From Acinetobacter gandensis (GTDB taxonomy: Bacteria > Pseudomonadota > Gammaproteobacteria > Pseudomonadales > Moraxellaceae), in assembly GCF_001678755.1 (NCBI RefSeq), contig NZ_LZDS01000001.1, positions 62,001-126,000 of the forward strand: a DNA stretch of 64,000 nucleotides, in the 5' to 3' direction. How positions within the stretch are numbered: the stretch's first letter is position 1; each line of letters opens with the position of its first letter. A program made the translations under genes and the position numbers. The notes under the pieces are model-generated. The model searched no databases. It was given only the letters and a program-made list of their open reading frames with translations, and was not told where the DNA came from. This document shows, piece after piece, positions 11,469 to 20,074 of the stretch.

Positions 11469-11476
11469 CCTTAAGA

Positions 11477-11845
11477 TTACTTAAGTGTAACTGTAGCACC
11501 AGCTTCTTCAAGTTTTTTCTTAAGCTCTTCGCCTTCTTCTTTAGAAACGCCTTCTTTAAGAACTGAAGGAGCGCTTTCAACAAGATCTTTAGCTTCTTTA
11601 AGACCAAGACCAGTAGCTTCACGAACTGCTTTAATTACAGCAACTTTGTTAGCACCGAAAGAAGTCAACTCAACGTTGAATTCTGATTGTTCTTCAGCAG
11701 CAGCAGCAGCGCCAGGAGCAGCAGCAACAGCTACAGCAGCAGCAGATACGTTGAATTTTTCTTCGAAAGCAGAAATAAGTTCAACAAGTTCAAGAACAGT
11801 TTTTTCAGCTACTGCGTTTAAGATTTCTTCGTTTGTTAAAGCCAT
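11477..11845 (-). CDS. rplL: 50S ribosomal protein L7/L12
   Basis: A 122-residue stalk protein that recruits GTPase translation factors to the ribosome. It has the typical build: an N-terminal dimerisation helix ([24 protein letters not shown]), an Ala/Gly/Pro-rich flexible hinge (residues about 36-52, [18 protein letters not shown]) and a globular C-terminal domain with [20 protein letters not shown] and ending [12 protein letters not shown]. Length and domain order are those of the family. It is 48 bases after rplJ, with which it forms the stalk complex, and is followed by an attenuator-like terminator before rpoB. Confidence 0.98.
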   Translation of the reverse strand: MALTNEEILNAVAEKTVLELVELISAFEEKFNVSAAAVAVAAAPGAAAAAEEQSEFNVELTSFGANKVAVIKAVREATGLGLKEAKDLVESAPSVLKEGVSKEEGEELKKKLEEAGATVTLK

Positions 11846-11893
11846 GAGATTAACTCCAAATGGGTATTGAATGATGTGTGTTTAAGTTTGAGC

Positions 11894-12400
11894 TTATGCA
11901 GCTTCTGACTCGTTTTTCTCTTTGAGCGCAGTAATAAGGCGACCCAATTTCGAAATAGGAGCTTGAAGTACGTTTGCAAGCATAGTAAGAGCTTTCTCTT
12001 GGTTTGGAAGGTTCGCGATAACGCTAACTTCAGCACCTTGATAAACTTTACCGTCAAATGCAGCAGCTTTAAGTTCAAATGCTTTATTAGTTTTAGCAAA
12101 TTCTTCGAACAAACGAGCAGCAGCGCCCATGTCGTCTTCAGAAGTTGAGAAAGCTAAAATTGTTGGGCCAACAAGGTTGTCGTTCAAGATATTGAATTGA
12201 GTATCTTGAAGAGCGCGTTTAGCCAAAGTGTTACGAACTACGCGAGTAGCAACACCCAGTTTACGAGCTTCAACACGTAGAGTAGTTAATTGCTCTACAG
12301 TTAAACCTTGATAGTCAGCAACAACAGCAGCAAATGCAGTAGAAGCAACTTCAGTTACTTCAGCTACGATCTGTTTTTTGCCTTCGATAAGAAGAGCCAT
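11894..12400 (-). CDS. rplJ: 50S ribosomal protein L10
   Basis: L10 anchors the L7/L12 dimers to 23S rRNA and, with them, represses its own operon by binding the mRNA leader. The protein of 168 residues begins MALLIEGKKQIVAEVTEVA, has VVRNTLAKRAL in the RNA-binding half and a C-terminal helix (LITALKEKNESEAA) that binds L7/L12. The open frame extends ten codons further up (to 12430), but the ATG at 12400 is chosen because an AGGAGG box (plus CCTCCT at 12408-12413) sits at ideal spacing before it and because family members start here. Confidence 0.97.
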   Translation of the reverse strand: MALLIEGKKQIVAEVTEVASTAFAAVVADYQGLTVEQLTTLRVEARKLGVATRVVRNTLAKRALQDTQFNILNDNLVGPTILAFSTSEDDMGAAARLFEEFAKTNKAFELKAAAFDGKVYQGAEVSVIANLPNQEKALTMLANVLQAPISKLGRLITALKEKNESEAA

Positions 12401-12641
12401 TGTAAAACCTCCTAACGGTGATTTATGCACTCAAACAAGTGCACTCCCAATTCGTAAATTCATTACTGAACTTACACGCGGAGGATGAACAAATCACACC
12501 ACCGCGTCTACGCAGGCTGGACGATTAAGAAAAGAGCATAAAACTCCCCTCACCTGCGGTCTTTGACGCTGATAAACGAAAAATTTATCAATTCAAAGTT
12601 TGCCTAAGTTTGCAAGTAGTCCGAAACCGGTTTCTTCTTGC
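12401..12641 (-). promoter_or_regulatory. rplJ leader (probable L10-binding autoregulatory region)
   Basis: The 305-base gap between rplA and rplJ is far longer than needed for translation and is rich in self-complementary segments, for instance GTGCACTTGTTTGAGTGCA next to the rplJ ribosome-binding site (plus 12427-12445) and ACCGGTTTCGG. In enterobacteria and relatives this place carries the L10 leader, an mRNA structure bound by L10-(L12)4 that controls rplJL translation. Position and length fit; I did not verify the consensus fold. Confidence 0.5.
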
Positions 12642-12672
12642 GTAATATTTGAAGCAGTGCTTCAAATATTAC
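12642..12672. other. Perfect 14-bp stem-loop after rplA
   Basis: GTAATATTTGAAGC-AGT-GCTTCAAATATTAC: 14 paired bases with a 3-base loop, about 33 bases past the rplA stop. There is no T run on the minus strand, so it is more likely an RNA processing or stability element than a terminator. Confidence 0.65.
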
Positions 12673-12705
12673 TCAGGGCTTTAAAATTCTGTAATAAGTC
12701 GAAAC

Positions 12706-13401
12706 TTATTTAGAAACGTTAGCTACGTCAATAGTAAGACCAGGACCCATAGTTGAGCTCAAAGTGATCTTTTGAATGTAGATACCTTTAGAAGTAGCAG
12801 GTTTTGCTTTCTTAAGGTCAGCAACAAGTGCTTCAACGTTTTGACGAACAGCTTCAGCAGTGAAACCTACTTGACCGATCGCAGCGTGGATGATACCCGC
12901 TTTGTCTACACGGTAACGTGCTTGACCAGCTTTCGCGTTTTTCACAGCGCCAGCTACATCAGGAGTTACTGTACCCACTTTAGGGTTTGGCATTAAGCCA
13001 CGTGGACCAAGAATCGTACCTAATTTACCCACAACACGCATAGCGTCTGGTGCAGCAATTACTACGTCAAAGTCAAGGTTACCCGCTTGGATGCTTTCAG
13101 CAAGATCATCAAAACCAACAACGTCTGCGCCTTCAGCTTTAGCAGCTTCAGCAGCCGCGCCTTGAGCAAACACAGCAACACGTACAGTTTTACCAGTACC
13201 TGCAGGAAGTGTAGTCGCGCCACGAACAACTTGGTCAGATTTACGAGGGTCAACACCTAGGTTTACTGAAACATCCAAAGATTCTTTGAATTTAACAGCA
13301 GGGATAGTGTTAAGAACTTGCACTGCTTCTTCCAAAGTGTAAACTTTGTTTGCTTCAACAGCAGCAGCAATGGCTTTTTGACGTTTAGTTAATTTAGCCA
13401 T
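12706..13401 (-). CDS. rplA: 50S ribosomal protein L1
   Basis: A 231-residue protein of the ribosomal L1 stalk, which guides exit of the deacylated tRNA. It begins [16 protein letters not shown] and shows the family signature [21 protein letters not shown] (read around residues 125-145) plus [17 protein letters not shown] near the end. In E. coli L1 also represses its own operon by binding mRNA near the rplK start. It starts only three bases after the rplK stop, so the two genes are translationally linked. Confidence 0.98.
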   Translation of the reverse strand: MAKLTKRQKAIAAAVEANKVYTLEEAVQVLNTIPAVKFKESLDVSVNLGVDPRKSDQVVRGATTLPAGTGKTVRVAVFAQGAAAEAAKAEGADVVGFDDLAESIQAGNLDFDVVIAAPDAMRVVGKLGTILGPRGLMPNPKVGTVTPDVAGAVKNAKAGQARYRVDKAGIIHAAIGQVGFTAEAVRQNVEALVADLKKAKPATSKGIYIQKITLSSTMGPGLTIDVANVSK

Positions 13402-13404
13402 GTC

Positions 13405-13833
13405 TTATAGCTCCACTTCCAAGCCCATAGAACGCGCAGAACCAGCGATGGTACGTACACGTGCGTCTAAATCAGCACCAGTAAGATCTGGTTCTTTAGT
13501 AGTCGCAATTTCTTCTAATTGAGCACGAGTCAACTTACCAACTTTAGTTTTGTTAGGTACAGCTGAACCCTTTTGGATACCAGCAGCTTTCTTAAGAAGA
13601 ATCGCAGCAGGTGGAGTTTTCATGATGAATGTGAACGACTTGTCGTTGTACACAGTGATCACTACAGGAATTGGAAGACCAGCTTCAACTTTTTGCGTAG
13701 CAGCATTGAATTCTTTACAGAATGCCATGATGTTTACACCACGTTGACCTAGTGCAGGACCAATCGGTGGAGATGGATTTGCTTTACCAGCTGGAACTTG
13801 CAGCTTGATATAGCCGTCAATCTTCTTAGCCAT
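13405..13833 (-). CDS. rplK: 50S ribosomal protein L11
   Basis: A 142-residue protein of the GTPase-associated centre, needed for factor binding and for RelA activation. The N-terminal block [31 protein letters not shown] (in part) with the Pro-Pro segment is the thiopeptide-binding domain; the C-terminal block has [16 protein letters not shown] and [16 protein letters not shown] two codons upstream keeps the frame open, but ATG at 13833 is the family start and has AGAGGT at 13842-13847 as ribosome-binding site. Confidence 0.98.
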   Translation of the reverse strand: MAKKIDGYIKLQVPAGKANPSPPIGPALGQRGVNIMAFCKEFNAATQKVEAGLPIPVVITVYNDKSFTFIMKTPPAAILLKKAAGIQKGSAVPNKTKVGKLTRAQLEEIATTKEPDLTGADLDARVRTIAGSARSMGLEVEL

Positions 13834-13911
13834 TTTCAATTACCTCTGGGTACAAGCGCCGATGAAGGCTCCCCAATGATTTCAAGTAACGACAACCGTT
13901 ACAACAACAAT

Positions 13912-13934
13912 GCCCGACTTATAAAAAATCGGGC
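13912..13934. other. Hairpin in the nusG-rplK spacer
   Basis: GCCCGA-(11 bases)-TCGGGC in the 120-base gap between nusG and rplK. On the minus strand it lacks a T run after the stem. It could be a weak pausing or processing element; a function as terminator is doubtful because the genes downstream must be transcribed. Confidence 0.4.
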
Positions 13935-13953
13935 GTTTATCAACCAACTAAAA

Positions 13954-14487
13954 TTAGTTCGCTTTTTCGACTTGTCGAAATTCGAGTTCTACTTGAGTCG
14001 GTCGATTAAATACATTAATCGTCAAAGTAAGACGAGATTTTTCGTATTGAACTTCTTCCACCACGCCTTTAAAGTCGGTGAATGGACCATCAATAACGAG
14101 TAATTCTTCACCTGGCTCAAACATTGTCTTAGGACGAGGTGCTTCACCAGTATTACGTACACGAGCAAGAATCGCATCAGCTTCTTTTTGCGTAATCGGT
14201 GCCGGTTTTTCAGCCGTACCACCAATGAAACCTAAAACTTTTGGACATTCTTTAACAATGTGCCAAGTTTCATCGTTCATTTCCATTTCGACTAACACAT
14301 AGCCTGGAAAGAACTTACGCTCTGACTTACGTTTCTTACCATCCTTCATTTCCACCACTTCTTCAGTAGGGACAAGGACTTCACCAAAGCTATCGGCTAC
14401 AGCGCTACGCTGGATTCGATCATTAAGTGAGCGTAACACTTGTTTTTCATAGCCTGAATAGGCATGAATAATGTACCAACGTTTCAT
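13954..14487 (-). CDS. nusG: Transcription termination/antitermination factor NusG
   Basis: A 177-residue Spt5-family factor that travels with RNA polymerase, aids Rho termination and links transcription to translation. The NGN domain starts [21 protein letters not shown] and includes [19 protein letters not shown]; the C-terminal KOW domain has [21 protein letters not shown] near residues 125-145. Both domains are complete. It lies seven bases after secE, the usual secE-nusG pairing. Confidence 0.98.
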   Translation of the reverse strand: MKRWYIIHAYSGYEKQVLRSLNDRIQRSAVADSFGEVLVPTEEVVEMKDGKKRKSERKFFPGYVLVEMEMNDETWHIVKECPKVLGFIGGTAEKPAPITQKEADAILARVRNTGEAPRPKTMFEPGEELLVIDGPFTDFKGVVEEVQYEKSRLTLTINVFNRPTQVELEFRQVEKAN

Positions 14488-14494
14488 AGCTCTC

Positions 14495-14935
14495 TTACCC
14501 GATAATAAACTTCATTAACCAGCTCAAAGCGTAGTCAAAACACCATAATAAAATGGATGCCACTAAGACTACAGCAAGTACCTGCCAAGATGTGGTCACA
14601 GTCTCTTGCTTTGTTGGCCAGCTCACTCGACGTAGCTCAATACGAGCATCTTTCAACAATCGAACAAAGCCTTTGCCTTGATGGGTGGCGTATAATAAAC
14701 CTAAAGCCACGATGATACAAGCCAAAATCACCCCAACACGAACCCAGACATCATTCGCTGGTGCCCAGTATGCTGGCAAATATTGATTCACCATCATTGA
14801 ACCGCCGAGTAAAATCAATGCGATAACCCACAGAACAAAGTCCAGAGGGGAACCAGAATTAACAACTTCAGCAGAATTATTTCTTTGAGGAATTGGCGCG
14901 TCGCTTAATGCGTCACGCGATTTATCATTCGACAT
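14495..14935 (-). CDS. secE: Preprotein translocase subunit SecE
   Basis: A 146-residue component of the SecYEG channel in the inner membrane. Three hydrophobic segments are seen (about residues 30-50, 65-82 and 118-138) as in the long, three-helix SecE of gamma-proteobacteria; the conserved cytoplasmic amphipathic part with [16 protein letters not shown] sits before the last helix and is the family signature. A 28-residue polar N-terminal tail is slightly longer than in E. coli. It lies between tRNA-Trp and nusG. Confidence 0.96.
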   Translation of the reverse strand: MSNDKSRDALSDAPIPQRNNSAEVVNSGSPLDFVLWVIALILLGGSMMVNQYLPAYWAPANDVWVRVGVILACIIVALGLLYATHQGKGFVRLLKDARIELRRVSWPTKQETVTTSWQVLAVVLVASILLWCFDYALSWLMKFIIG

Positions 14936-15011
14936 TTTTGTACTCGTCGTAGAATTCGCGACTTATTATATGACCAGTTGAGCCAGCATCAAGCTTCTTT
15001 TTTAAAAAAAT

Positions 15012-15087
15012 TGGCAGGCCAGGAGGGACTCGAACCCCCAACATTCGGTTTTGGAGACCGACGCTCTACCAATTGAACTACTGACCT
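15012..15087 (-). tRNA. tRNA-Trp (CCA)
   Basis: A 76-base tRNA including encoded CCA. The acceptor AGGTCAG pairs with CTGGCCT, the D-arm has TAGTTCAATTGGTAGAGC, the anticodon loop CTCCAAA carries CCA, and the T-arm has GGTTCGAGTCCC. It sits between tuf and secE, so it is probably cut from a tuf-secE transcript. Confidence 0.97.
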
Positions 15088-15137
15088 GCAGAGCAAATCG
15101 AGAGTCGTAACTCTCGATCTGTATTTAACAATGTGTA

Positions 15138-16328
15138 TTATGCAGTAACTTTAGCAACTACACCAGCACCAACTGTACGACCGCCTTCACGGATTGCGAA
15201 GCGTAGACCTGGGTCCATTGCGATCGGGTGGATAAGCTCTACTGACATCTCAACGTTGTCACCAGGCATTACCATTTCAACACCTTCTTTAAGTGCAATC
15301 GCACCAGTTACGTCAGTTGTACGGAAGTAGAACTGTGGACGGTAACCGTTAAGGAATGGAGTATGACGACCACCTTCTTCTTTAGAAAGTACGTATACTT
15401 CTGCGTCAAATTTAGTATGCGGTTTGATTGCACCTGGTTTAGCAAGTACTTGACCACGTTGAACGTCTTCACGTTTAGTACCACGTAGAAGAACACCACA
15501 GTTCTCGCCCGCACGACCTTCGTCAAGAAGTTTACGGAACATTTCTACGCCAGTTACAGTTGTTTTAACTGTATCTTTGATACCAACGATTTCAACTTCT
15601 TCGCCTACTTTAACGATACCAGTCTCAACACGGCCAGTTACTACTGTACCACGACCTGAGATTGAGAATACGTCTTCGATTGGCATAAGGAATGGAAGAT
15701 CGATAGCACGTTCTGGCTCTGGAATGTAAGAGTCAAGCGCTTCAACAAGAGCAACAACAGCTGGTTCGCCGTATTGACCTTGGTCACCGTTAAGAGCTGC
15801 AAGAGCAGAACCACGGATAACTGGAGTGTCATCACCAGGGAAGTCATAAGTAGAAAGAAGTTCACGAACTTCCATTTCCACTAATTCAAGAAGCTCTTCG
15901 TCGTCTACAAGGTCGCATTTGTTTAAGAATACAACGATGTAAGGTACACCTACCTGACGAGAAAGAAGGATGTGTTCACGAGTTTGTGGCATTGGACCAT
16001 CAGTCGCAGCACATACAAGGATCGCGCCGTCCATCTGAGCAGCACCAGTAATCATGTTTTTAACATAATCGGCGTGGCCCGGGCAGTCTACGTGAGCGTA
16101 GTGACGAATAGTTGAATCGTATTCTACGTGTGAAGTATTAATTGTAATACCACGTGCTTTCTCTTCAGGTGCAGAGTCAATTGCAGCGTAGTCTTTCGCT
16201 TCGCCACCAAAAGTTTTTGCACATACAGTTGCAATTGCAGCTGTTAAAGTTGTTTTACCATGGTCGACGTGACCAATTGTACCCACGTTAACGTGTGGCT
16301 TATTACGTTCAAACTTAGCCTTAGCCAT
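15138..16328 (-). CDS. tuf: Elongation factor Tu
   Basis: A 396-residue GTPase that delivers aminoacyl-tRNA to the ribosome. It has the full set of G motifs: GHVDHGKTT (residues 19-27), the switch region with [23 protein letters not shown] near 81, NKCD near 136 and GSALAAL near 173, followed by the two beta-barrel domains, with [21 protein letters not shown] towards the end. Standing between the Thr-Tyr-Gly-Thr tRNA cluster and secE, it is the copy called tufB in E. coli. A second copy probably exists elsewhere, as usual in this group. Confidence 0.98.
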   Translation of the reverse strand: MAKAKFERNKPHVNVGTIGHVDHGKTTLTAAIATVCAKTFGGEAKDYAAIDSAPEEKARGITINTSHVEYDSTIRHYAHVDCPGHADYVKNMITGAAQMDGAILVCAATDGPMPQTREHILLSRQVGVPYIVVFLNKCDLVDDEELLELVEMEVRELLSTYDFPGDDTPVIRGSALAALNGDQGQYGEPAVVALVEALDSYIPEPERAIDLPFLMPIEDVFSISGRGTVVTGRVETGIVKVGEEVEIVGIKDTVKTTVTGVEMFRKLLDEGRAGENCGVLLRGTKREDVQRGQVLAKPGAIKPHTKFDAEVYVLSKEEGGRHTPFLNGYRPQFYFRTTDVTGAIALKEGVEMVMPGDNVEMSVELIHPIAMDPGLRFAIREGGRTVGAGVVAKVTA

Positions 16329-16476
16329 GCTCTTCTTCCTCGTTTACGTCGAAAACAATTCTGAGTAACACCCAGCTCCGACATATCGCCTAAAAAATAA
16401 ACACCCAATACTTGAAAAGCAGACTAAATAGCCTGCTTTTTGGAATCTTGTGCAACAATGTTGCTAAACTGTAATC

Positions 16477-16551
<75 letters not shown>

Positions 16552-16574
16552 AAATATAAGTACTTCAATATATA

Positions 16575-16650
16575 TGGAGCGGGAGACGAGGGTCGAACTC
16601 GCGACATGCAGCTTGGAAGGCTGCCGCTCTACCAACTGAGCTACTCCCGC
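16575..16650 (-). tRNA. tRNA-Gly (TCC)
   Basis: A 76-base tRNA with encoded CCA. Acceptor GCGGGAG pairs with CTCCCGC, anticodon loop CTTCCAA gives TCC (reads GGA/GGG). Second in the order before tuf, matching glyT. Confidence 0.97.
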
Positions 16651-16688
16651 ACGATGTTGGTACAAACCACTTATTGAAGTCTTAAAAT

Positions 16689-16772
16689 TGGTGGTGAGGG
16701 AAGGATTCGAACCTTCGAAACTTTCGTAGCGGAGTTACAGTCCGCCCCCTTTGACCGCTCGGGAACCTCACC
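16689..16772 (-). tRNA. tRNA-Tyr (GTA)
   Basis: An 84-base class II tRNA with a long variable arm and encoded CCA. Acceptor GGTGAGG pairs with CCTCACC; the anticodon loop CTGTAAC gives GTA. It matches tyrU in the conserved cluster. Confidence 0.97.
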
Positions 16773-16825
16773 ATTTTACACTTACTTCAGTGTTGTTCTT
16801 TTTACTCACTCTCAAACTTCTAAGA

Positions 16826-16901
<76 letters not shown>

Positions 16902-16942
16902 GTTTCTTAGTGTTTCGTACGTTTCGTATCGGAACGGTGTGC

Positions 16943-16970
16943 AGTTTAGCAAAAACAAAAATCTGTGCAA
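16943..16970 (-). promoter_or_regulatory. Promoter of the tRNA-tuf operon
   Basis: On the minus strand TTGCAC (-35), a 16-base spacer and TAAACT (-10) preceded by TGC, an extended -10. The sequence after it is GC-rich (GCACACCG), like the discriminator of stringently controlled stable-RNA promoters. It lies about 40 bases upstream of tRNA-Thr(TGT). Confidence 0.7.
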
Positions 16971-16999
16971 GTGTTTTTTCTAAAAAAAACGTGAAAAAC

Positions 17000-18493
17000 T
17001 CACAAAATCAATCCATTTGACGATAATTCAACCGCTTTGATCACTGCGCGAGCTTTTATTTGGGTTTCATTCCATTCAGATTCAGGATTTGAGTCATAAA
17101 CCACCCCTGCTCCCGCCTGTACATAGACCTTATTTTCACGAATTACACAGGTACGAATCGCAATCGACATGTCCATTTCACCATGCCAGCCTAAATAACC
17201 AACAGCACCGCCAAAAATTCCACGTTTGACCGGCTCAACTTCGTCAATAATTTCCATTGCACGTATTTTTGGTGCACCAGATAGCGTACCCGCTGGGAAT
17301 GTTGCCTTAAAAACATCCAACGCATCTACATCATCGCGCACTTCACCTTGCACATTTGACACAATATGCATGACATGTGAATAACGCTCGATCACCATTT
17401 GATCAGTCACGTGAACTTTACCGATTTTTGATACACGACCAACGTCATTTCGACCTAGATCAATCAACATCAAATGTTCTGCAATTTCTTTCTCATCAGA
17501 TAGCAGATCTTTTTCCAGCGCCAAATCTTCTTCTTTGGTTTTACCACGTGGGCGTGTACCCGCTAATGGACGCACGGTTGCGATACCATTTTCTAAACGC
17601 GATAAAATTTCTGGTGATGAACCAACAATATGAAAAGGTGTATTGTTTTCTAAAGTCTGCCCTTGCACCAAGAACAAGTACGGTGATGGATTAAGGTGGC
17701 GTAATGCACGATAGACCTGTAACGGCTCACCATCAAAGTCTGAGACCATCCGATGCCCTGGTACAACCTGCATCACATCACCCGCCTTAATGTATTCTTT
17801 CACCTTGGCAATCGACTCAATAAAGTTATCGTGCCCTGTAATAGATTCAAAATTTGGTGCAGTGTGCTTTTCAGCAATCAAAACAACAGGTGTTGCCAAC
17901 AATGCTTCGATGTCATCGAGCTGCGCTTGTGCTTTGGTATAAGCCGCTGGATCATTCACATCTGCATGCACAATTAAAAACAGCGTATCTTTTAAGTTAT
18001 CAAAGACAATGACTGTCTTCGATAACATCATCCAAATATCAGGAATGCCGACTGGATCAGCTTCTGGGACATTATTCAACTTAGGTTCAATATAACGTAC
18101 AGCATCATAACCAAAGTAGCCCACTAGACCACCAGTAAAGCTTGGCAGTGCAGGTAGCTCTTGCTGTGTCGGCACTTTAAACTGTGCTTGGAAGTCACGT
18201 ATGTATTGGAATGGATCTAAGCAAGCCTGTTTTTCGATCTGACCATTGGTATGTTGAACCGTTAATTGCCCTTCATTACAAGAAAATACGGTCGATTCAC
18301 CTAAGCCAATGATTGAATAACGTGCCCAGTTTTCACCACCTTCAACAGATTCAAATAAATAGGCTTGTTTATGTTGTTTTAATCGAGCAAAGACAGATAA
18401 AGGCGTTTCCGTATCTGCTAAGCGCTGGCGATACACAGGAATGAGGTTATAACCTGCTGATTTTAAATCTTCAAATTGAGCTTGTGTAGTCAT
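17000..18493 (-). CDS. trpE: Anthranilate synthase component I
   Basis: TrpE (497 aa) converts chorismate and ammonia (from TrpG) into anthranilate, the first step of tryptophan synthesis. The N-terminal domain includes YLFESVEGGENWARYSIIG, where the FES corresponds to the LLES tryptophan-feedback motif of enterobacterial TrpE. The C-terminal chorismate-binding domain is complete: GDVMQVVPGHRM, PYLFLVQ, VRPLAGTRPRGKT, LIDLGRNDVGRV, FPAGTLSGAPKIRAMEII and IRTCVIRENKVYVQAGAG. It lies next to gph, an association seen in pseudomonads too; trpG is not in the window. Confidence 0.97.
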   Translation of the reverse strand: MTTQAQFEDLKSAGYNLIPVYRQRLADTETPLSVFARLKQHKQAYLFESVEGGENWARYSIIGLGESTVFSCNEGQLTVQHTNGQIEKQACLDPFQYIRDFQAQFKVPTQQELPALPSFTGGLVGYFGYDAVRYIEPKLNNVPEADPVGIPDIWMMLSKTVIVFDNLKDTLFLIVHADVNDPAAYTKAQAQLDDIEALLATPVVLIAEKHTAPNFESITGHDNFIESIAKVKEYIKAGDVMQVVPGHRMVSDFDGEPLQVYRALRHLNPSPYLFLVQGQTLENNTPFHIVGSSPEILSRLENGIATVRPLAGTRPRGKTKEEDLALEKDLLSDEKEIAEHLMLIDLGRNDVGRVSKIGKVHVTDQMVIERYSHVMHIVSNVQGEVRDDVDALDVFKATFPAGTLSGAPKIRAMEIIDEVEPVKRGIFGGAVGYLGWHGEMDMSIAIRTCVIRENKVYVQAGAGVVYDSNPESEWNETQIKARAVIKAVELSSNGLIL

Positions 18494-18613
18494 CTTGTTT
18501 CTCTATCTATTTTCGTATGATTGATTTTCATTTGCTATTTTGGATGCTGAATTAATCACGCCATCGAAAAACTACACACTCACTCATTCCCACGTCCTTA
18601 CCCACTGCTTATT

Positions 18614-19282
18614 TCAACCCAATAATTCTTTTAAATTATCAACCACCATTTGTGGCTGGCAATCTTGAATATTTTCCCCATGATTATAGCCATAGCTGAC
18701 CACAATACAATCGATACCCGCACGGCGTGCAGCTTCAACATCATTCACCGAATCACCAATCATTAGAATTTGCTCTTTCGGCAAACCATAATGTTCTGCA
18801 CAATACAAAAGTTGTTTCGGATGCGGCTTACGCTCTTCAAAGCGATCACCACCAATTACATCTACAAAGTATTGATTCATCCCCAGTGCCTCAACAATGC
18901 TGCGCGCAGGCTGCTCAGGTTTATTGGTGACACAAATTAAAGTCTTTTGCTCAGCTTGCCCCCATTTTAAAAATTCTAGGATGCCATCAAAAGGCTGTGT
19001 TAACACACAAGGATCTGCATTATAAATTTTCAAGAAAGTTTGCAGTAACAAATGATGTTGTGCCGCATCCACCTTACCAGTCAAATGTTCTAATACACTT
19101 TGACAAAATAACGATGTTCCTTTACCTATCCAATTACGCACCTGCACTTCTGTCACAAGCGGCAACTGCAAGGTATTCAAACTCATATTCATGGCACGAT
19201 ATAAATCTGAAGCTGAATCCACTAGGGTTCCATCCAAATCAAACAAAATCATTTGGCGATCTGCTAGGCGTACATCCAACAT
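18614..19282 (-). CDS. gph: Phosphoglycolate phosphatase (HAD family)
   Basis: A 222-residue haloacid-dehalogenase-type phosphatase, likely hydrolysing 2-phosphoglycolate made during DNA repair. Motif I FDLDGTLVDSASD has the nucleophile Asp at residue 15; motif II is ICVTNKP; the motif III region KPHPKQLLYCAEH and motif IV MIGDSVNDVEAARRAG follow. A four-helix C1 cap lies between motifs I and II. Substrate specificity is inferred from family resemblance and from the neighbouring trpE, a frequent gph partner. HAD enzymes are hard to assign exactly, so another small phosphate ester remains possible. Confidence 0.85.
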   Translation of the reverse strand: MLDVRLADRQMILFDLDGTLVDSASDLYRAMNMSLNTLQLPLVTEVQVRNWIGKGTSLFCQSVLEHLTGKVDAAQHHLLLQTFLKIYNADPCVLTQPFDGILEFLKWGQAEQKTLICVTNKPEQPARSIVEALGMNQYFVDVIGGDRFEERKPHPKQLLYCAEHYGLPKEQILMIGDSVNDVEAARRAGIDCIVVSYGYNHGENIQDCQPQMVVDNLKELLG

Positions 19283-19311
19283 TTTTACCCTCTTTAAATT
19301 GAAACTGAAAC

Positions 19312-19339
19312 AAAAAAGGCATGCTCATGCATGCCTTTT
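19312..19339 (-). terminator. Terminator after the FHA gene
   Basis: AAAAGGCATGC-TCAT-GCATGCCTTTT forms a near-perfect stem; on the minus strand it is followed by six T. It separates the FHA gene from gph. Confidence 0.8.
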
Positions 19340-19356
19340 GATTGAGCTGTCCAAAA

Positions 19357-20052
19357 TTATTTGAACATTACCCATGCAATAATGGCAAGAATGACCAATA
19401 CAATGACAGAGATCAAACCCACAGAGGCATTTTTTTGCGCTTCTTTTTCTTGCTCAACGCAGCTCTCTGGAATTTCAACATTGCAGGCTTCGGGTGTCAC
19501 AGGCGCATTAACATCAACCCCTTCAGGAATTGGTGCTGGCTTAGGAATACCCACATTCGTAGGCATACCATCACGGGTTAACTGCACCGAACCATCACGT
19601 TCTTTGAGTTCAGGCATGCCTTGATCATTCATTTGCTGCGCAGCAGACTTTTCTTGCGCAGTTTCAGATACAGCCACAGCTTCTGCTGGCTGTTGAATAG
19701 CTTCAACACTTTGAGTCTCATTAATGCTTTGCTGTATTTCAACAGGCACATCAACAGCTTTAGCAGGTGCAAGCACGCTAAACTTTAAACTCGCAAACTG
19801 AACAATATCACCCTGTTTTAATAAAGACTCACCATCCAAACGCACATCATTAATAAATGTACCATTTGAAGAGTTTAAGTCCTGCAACCAGAGTGCCTGT
19901 TCTTTAATTAAAAATGCCGCATGCTTACGCGAAATTTCAGATTGTTGTAGCACAATATCGGCCTGTTGGTGGCGACCCACCAACATATCGCGATCAATAC
20001 TGATTTCCTGACCGGTTAAATCACCTGAAATCGCTTGAATTTTCCAAGTCAT
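19357..20052 (-). CDS. FHA-domain protein with C-terminal membrane anchor
   Basis: A 231-residue protein. Residues 1-95 form a forkhead-associated domain, a phosphothreonine-binding module: GQEISIDRDMLVGRHQQADIVL, then SEISRKHAAFL and LQDLNSSNGTFIND, which hold the conserved GR, SRxH and NG positions. A long Gln/Glu/Pro-rich linker (about 100-205) follows, and the last 23 residues (SVGLISVIVLVILAIIAWVMF) form a membrane helix. The FHA domain would face the cytoplasm. It lies 22 bases after gspD and is probably co-transcribed with the secretion genes. Its binding partner is unknown and no Ser/Thr kinase is encoded in the window. Confidence 0.85.
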   Translation of the reverse strand: MTWKIQAISGDLTGQEISIDRDMLVGRHQQADIVLQQSEISRKHAAFLIKEQALWLQDLNSSNGTFINDVRLDGESLLKQGDIVQFASLKFSVLAPAKAVDVPVEIQQSINETQSVEAIQQPAEAVAVSETAQEKSAAQQMNDQGMPELKERDGSVQLTRDGMPTNVGIPKPAPIPEGVDVNAPVTPEACNVEIPESCVEQEKEAQKNASVGLISVIVLVILAIIAWVMFK

Positions 20053-20074
20053 AGCTTATCTCTCTTTACCTAAA

